From JBDSTW01 sp039914705 (GTDB lineage: Bacteria > Pseudomonadota > Gammaproteobacteria > SURF-13): a stretch of DNA of 16,536 nucleotides. Position numbers and translations under genes: made by a program. The notes under the pieces are model-generated. The model saw nothing but the letters and a program-made list of their open reading frames with translations, made no database searches and was not told the DNA's origin. The stretch lies in assembly GCA_039914705.1 (NCBI GenBank), contig JBDSOT010000061.1, positions 1 to 16,536 of the forward strand, given 5' to 3'. Shown piece after piece: positions 15,207 to 16,536 of this stretch. How positions within the stretch are numbered: the stretch's first letter is position 1; each line of letters starts with the position of its first letter.

Positions 15207-15464
15207 TTAAAAGAAATCCATCGAGCGTTCCTTGCGGCGAGGTTTTAGGAGTAACACCAGGCCGATGAGGAAAATCACGCTGCCGCTGGCCAGATAAATC
15301 TTCGGCGCTTGCGCCATCTGCCCCCACAGCATCTGCATGTGTTCCAGGAAGTGCCACAGGGATGATTGAAGGAGGAATAGGGAATCCCCGGTGTAAAGCC
15401 CCAGATATGCCAAACCGCCGCCTATAATGAGCAGGGCCAGGCCGATAATTTTTGTGGGCGACAT
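15207..15464 (-). CDS. Small two-helix membrane protein, DUF3185-like
   Basis: The 85-residue protein has two hydrophobic helices (about residues 6-25 and 55-73), a middle segment with aromatic and charged residues (SSLWHFLEHMQMLWGQM), and a basic C-terminal tail (KPRRKERS). The start KIIGLALLIIGGGLAYLG resembles the DUF3185 family of small membrane proteins. That match is from memory of the pattern and is weak. No function is known. A GGAG nine bases before the ATG and a strong promoter candidate (15521-15549) support expression. It ends only four bases from the end of the convergent EVE gene, with no terminator between them. Confidence 0.7.
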   Translation of the reverse strand: MSPTKIIGLALLIIGGGLAYLGLYTGDSLFLLQSSLWHFLEHMQMLWGQMAQAPKIYLASGSVIFLIGLVLLLKPRRKERSMDFF

Positions 15465-15520
15465 TCGGTCGTTCTCCGGTTGTAAGCATGATTGTTAGAG
15501 CGGCGTTGTTTTGCCAATTG

Positions 15521-15549
15521 TATATAACTGAAATTATTATAATTATCAA
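15521..15549 (-). promoter_or_regulatory. Candidate promoter of the small membrane protein
   Basis: On the minus strand TTGATA (15544-15549, one mismatch to the -35 consensus) and TATATA (15521-15526) are 17 bases apart in very AT-rich DNA. Transcription would start near 15514, giving a leader of about 50 bases. Confidence 0.55.
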
Positions 15550-15585
15550 CTAGGGTTTCACCGGTGTGTGAGTGGACACCTGTGT

Positions 15586-15610
15586 GTAGGGTGGGCACTG
15601 CCCACTCTAC
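15586..15610. repeat. REP-like hairpin after the PhoH-like gene
   Basis: The arms GTAGGGTGGGCA (15586-15597) and TGCCCACTCTAC (15599-15610) pair over 12 positions with one G-T wobble and a single base between them. It begins two bases after the stop codon of the PhoH-like gene. The core GTAGGGTGGGC resembles a short repeat seen many times in various bacterial genomes. No T-run follows, so it probably acts as a 3' stabilising hairpin or is simply a REP insertion, not a standard terminator. Confidence 0.65.
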
Positions 15611-15612
15611 GG

Positions 15613-16536
15613 TTACAACACCTCCGACGCATAATCCGCCAACCGCGAACGCTCGCCGCGCAATAGCGTGATATGACCGCTATGCTCCCAGCCCTTGAAG
15701 CGATCCACGACATAGGTCAGACCCGATGTGGTTTCGGTCAGATAAGGGGTGTCGATCTGCGCCACATTGCCCAGACAAACGACCTTGGTACCGGGACCCG
15801 CGCGCGTGATCAAGGTCTTCATCTGCTTCGAGGTCAAATTCTGCGCCTCGTCGATGATGACGAATTTATTGAGAAAGGTGCGTCCGCGCATAAAGTTGAG
15901 CGAACGTATTTTAATGCGGTTGCGCAGTAGGTCGTTGGTGGCCGCGCGGCCCCAATCGCCGCCACCCGCGTTGGATTGCGTCAGGACTTCGAGATTATCC
16001 ATGAGCGCGCCCATCCATGGCGTCATCTTTTCCTCCTCGGTGCCTGGTAAGAACCCGATGTCTTCACCGACCGGCACGGTAACACGCGTCATAATAATCT
16101 CACTATAGCGTCGCTCTTCCAACACCTGCGCGAGGCTGGCTGCGAGGGTTAATAAAGTCTTGCCGGTGCCTGCGATACCGAGCAAGGTAACAAAGTCTAT
16201 TTCCGGGTCCATCAGCAGATTCAGCGCAAAGTTCTGTTCGCGGTTGAGCGCATTGATGCCCCATACCGTGTGACGAGGGGAGCGGTAATCGTGCACGAGT
16301 TCAATGGTAGCATTGTTGCCCTCCAGCTTGCGCACGATGGCCTCAAACTCGCCACTCTCTTTGCTGAAGATAAACTGGTTCGATAGCCAATGCTCAACCT
16401 GCGGCCCGGAAACCTTATAAAACGTATGTCCACTCTCCTGCCAGGATTTCATATCCTTACTGTGCGTAGTCCAGAAATCCGCGGACAATTCGCTGTAACC
16501 GCTGTACAGCAGATTGACGTCGTCCAGCACATGATC
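15613..16536 (-). CDS. PhoH-like ATPase, PIN-PhoH type (5' end outside window)
   Basis: The reading frame is open to the right edge, giving 307 visible residues; a GTG at 16530 is in frame but is most likely internal. The visible part contains a linker with YRSPRHTVWGINALNREQNF and a complete PhoH helicase-like domain: Walker A GIAGTGKT (visible residues 120-127), VPVGEDIGFLPGTEEEKM, Walker B VIIDEAQN (226-233) and the C-terminal LGNVAQIDTPYL and GERSRLADYASEVL blocks. The long linker and these blocks match the PIN-PhoH fusion (YlaK/PhoH2), in which an N-terminal PIN RNase domain of about 130-150 residues precedes the ATPase. That domain would lie beyond the right edge. PhoH2 proteins have been reported to unwind and cut RNA. 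A REP-like hairpin follows the stop codon. Confidence 0.92.
   Translation of the reverse strand, partial: DHVLDDVNLLYSGYSELSADFWTTHSKDMKSWQESGHTFYKVSGPQVEHWLSNQFIFSKESGEFEAIVRKLEGNNATIELVHDYRSPRHTVWGINALNREQNFALNLLMDPEIDFVTLLGIAGTGKTLLTLAASLAQVLEERRYSEIIMTRVTVPVGEDIGFLPGTEEEKMTPWMGALMDNLEVLTQSNAGGGDWGRAATNDLLRNRIKIRSLNFMRGRTFLNKFVIIDEAQNLTSKQMKTLITRAGPGTKVVCLGNVAQIDTPYLTETTSGLTYVVDRFKGWEHSGHITLLRGERSRLADYASEVL

Overview
The window is a compact stretch of core genome from a gammaproteobacterium. Nearly every gene is on the minus strand, so transcription runs from right to left. The gene order kdsD-kdsC-lptC-lptA-lptB-rpoN-hpf-ptsN-hprK-rapZ-EIIA-ptsH, followed by mgtE, is the conserved LPS-transport / sigma-54 / nitrogen-PTS cluster of Proteobacteria. 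Having hprK, rapZ, a mannose-type EIIA and mgtE together points to an environmental, non-enteric gammaproteobacterium; a betaproteobacterium is less likely. I cannot name a genus. I see no tRNA, rRNA, CRISPR array, transposase or prophage gene.

Layout from the right edge, in the direction of transcription. (1) 16536-15613 is the C-terminal part of a PIN-PhoH type ATPase, followed directly by a REP-like hairpin. (2) 15464-15207 encodes a small two-helix membrane protein with its own good promoter; it converges on the only plus-strand gene, an EVE-domain protein (14744-15202). (3) 14499-11025 is the Kdo/LPS block: kdsD and kdsC make Kdo, and lptC, lptA and lptB are parts of the machine that moves LPS to the outer membrane. 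(4) A 320-base gap carries a likely sigma-70 promoter and a leader hairpin. It is followed by rpoN (10704-9202), hpf, ptsN, hprK, rapZ, a mannose-type EIIA and ptsH (to 6227), which are tightly spaced or overlapping and very probably one operon. (5) mgtE (5961-4609) follows a 265-base gap holding a long palindrome. (6) A Nudix hydrolase (4550-4104) ends at a possible terminator. (7) An EAL-HDOD protein (3969-2752) is followed within 14 bases by an ABC exporter set: ATPase, permease and a GldG-like auxiliary protein that runs off the left edge.

How the parts work together: the LPS block builds and exports the outer-membrane lipid. The sigma-54/PTS block couples nitrogen and carbon status to transcription (RpoN), ribosome hibernation (HPF), the phosphorelay proteins (PtsN, EIIA, HPr) and amino-sugar supply (RapZ). 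No enzyme I gene is in the window, so the phosphate donor must be encoded elsewhere.

Most of the window is ordinary. The most unusual gene is hprK: it encodes only the C-terminal kinase domain (177 residues) and has changes at two normally conserved motifs, the P-loop (GKG in place of GKS/T) and the family signature (EVRA in place of EVRG). Its presumed target, HPr, still has both His15 and Ser46. I found no convincing new multi-gene system.
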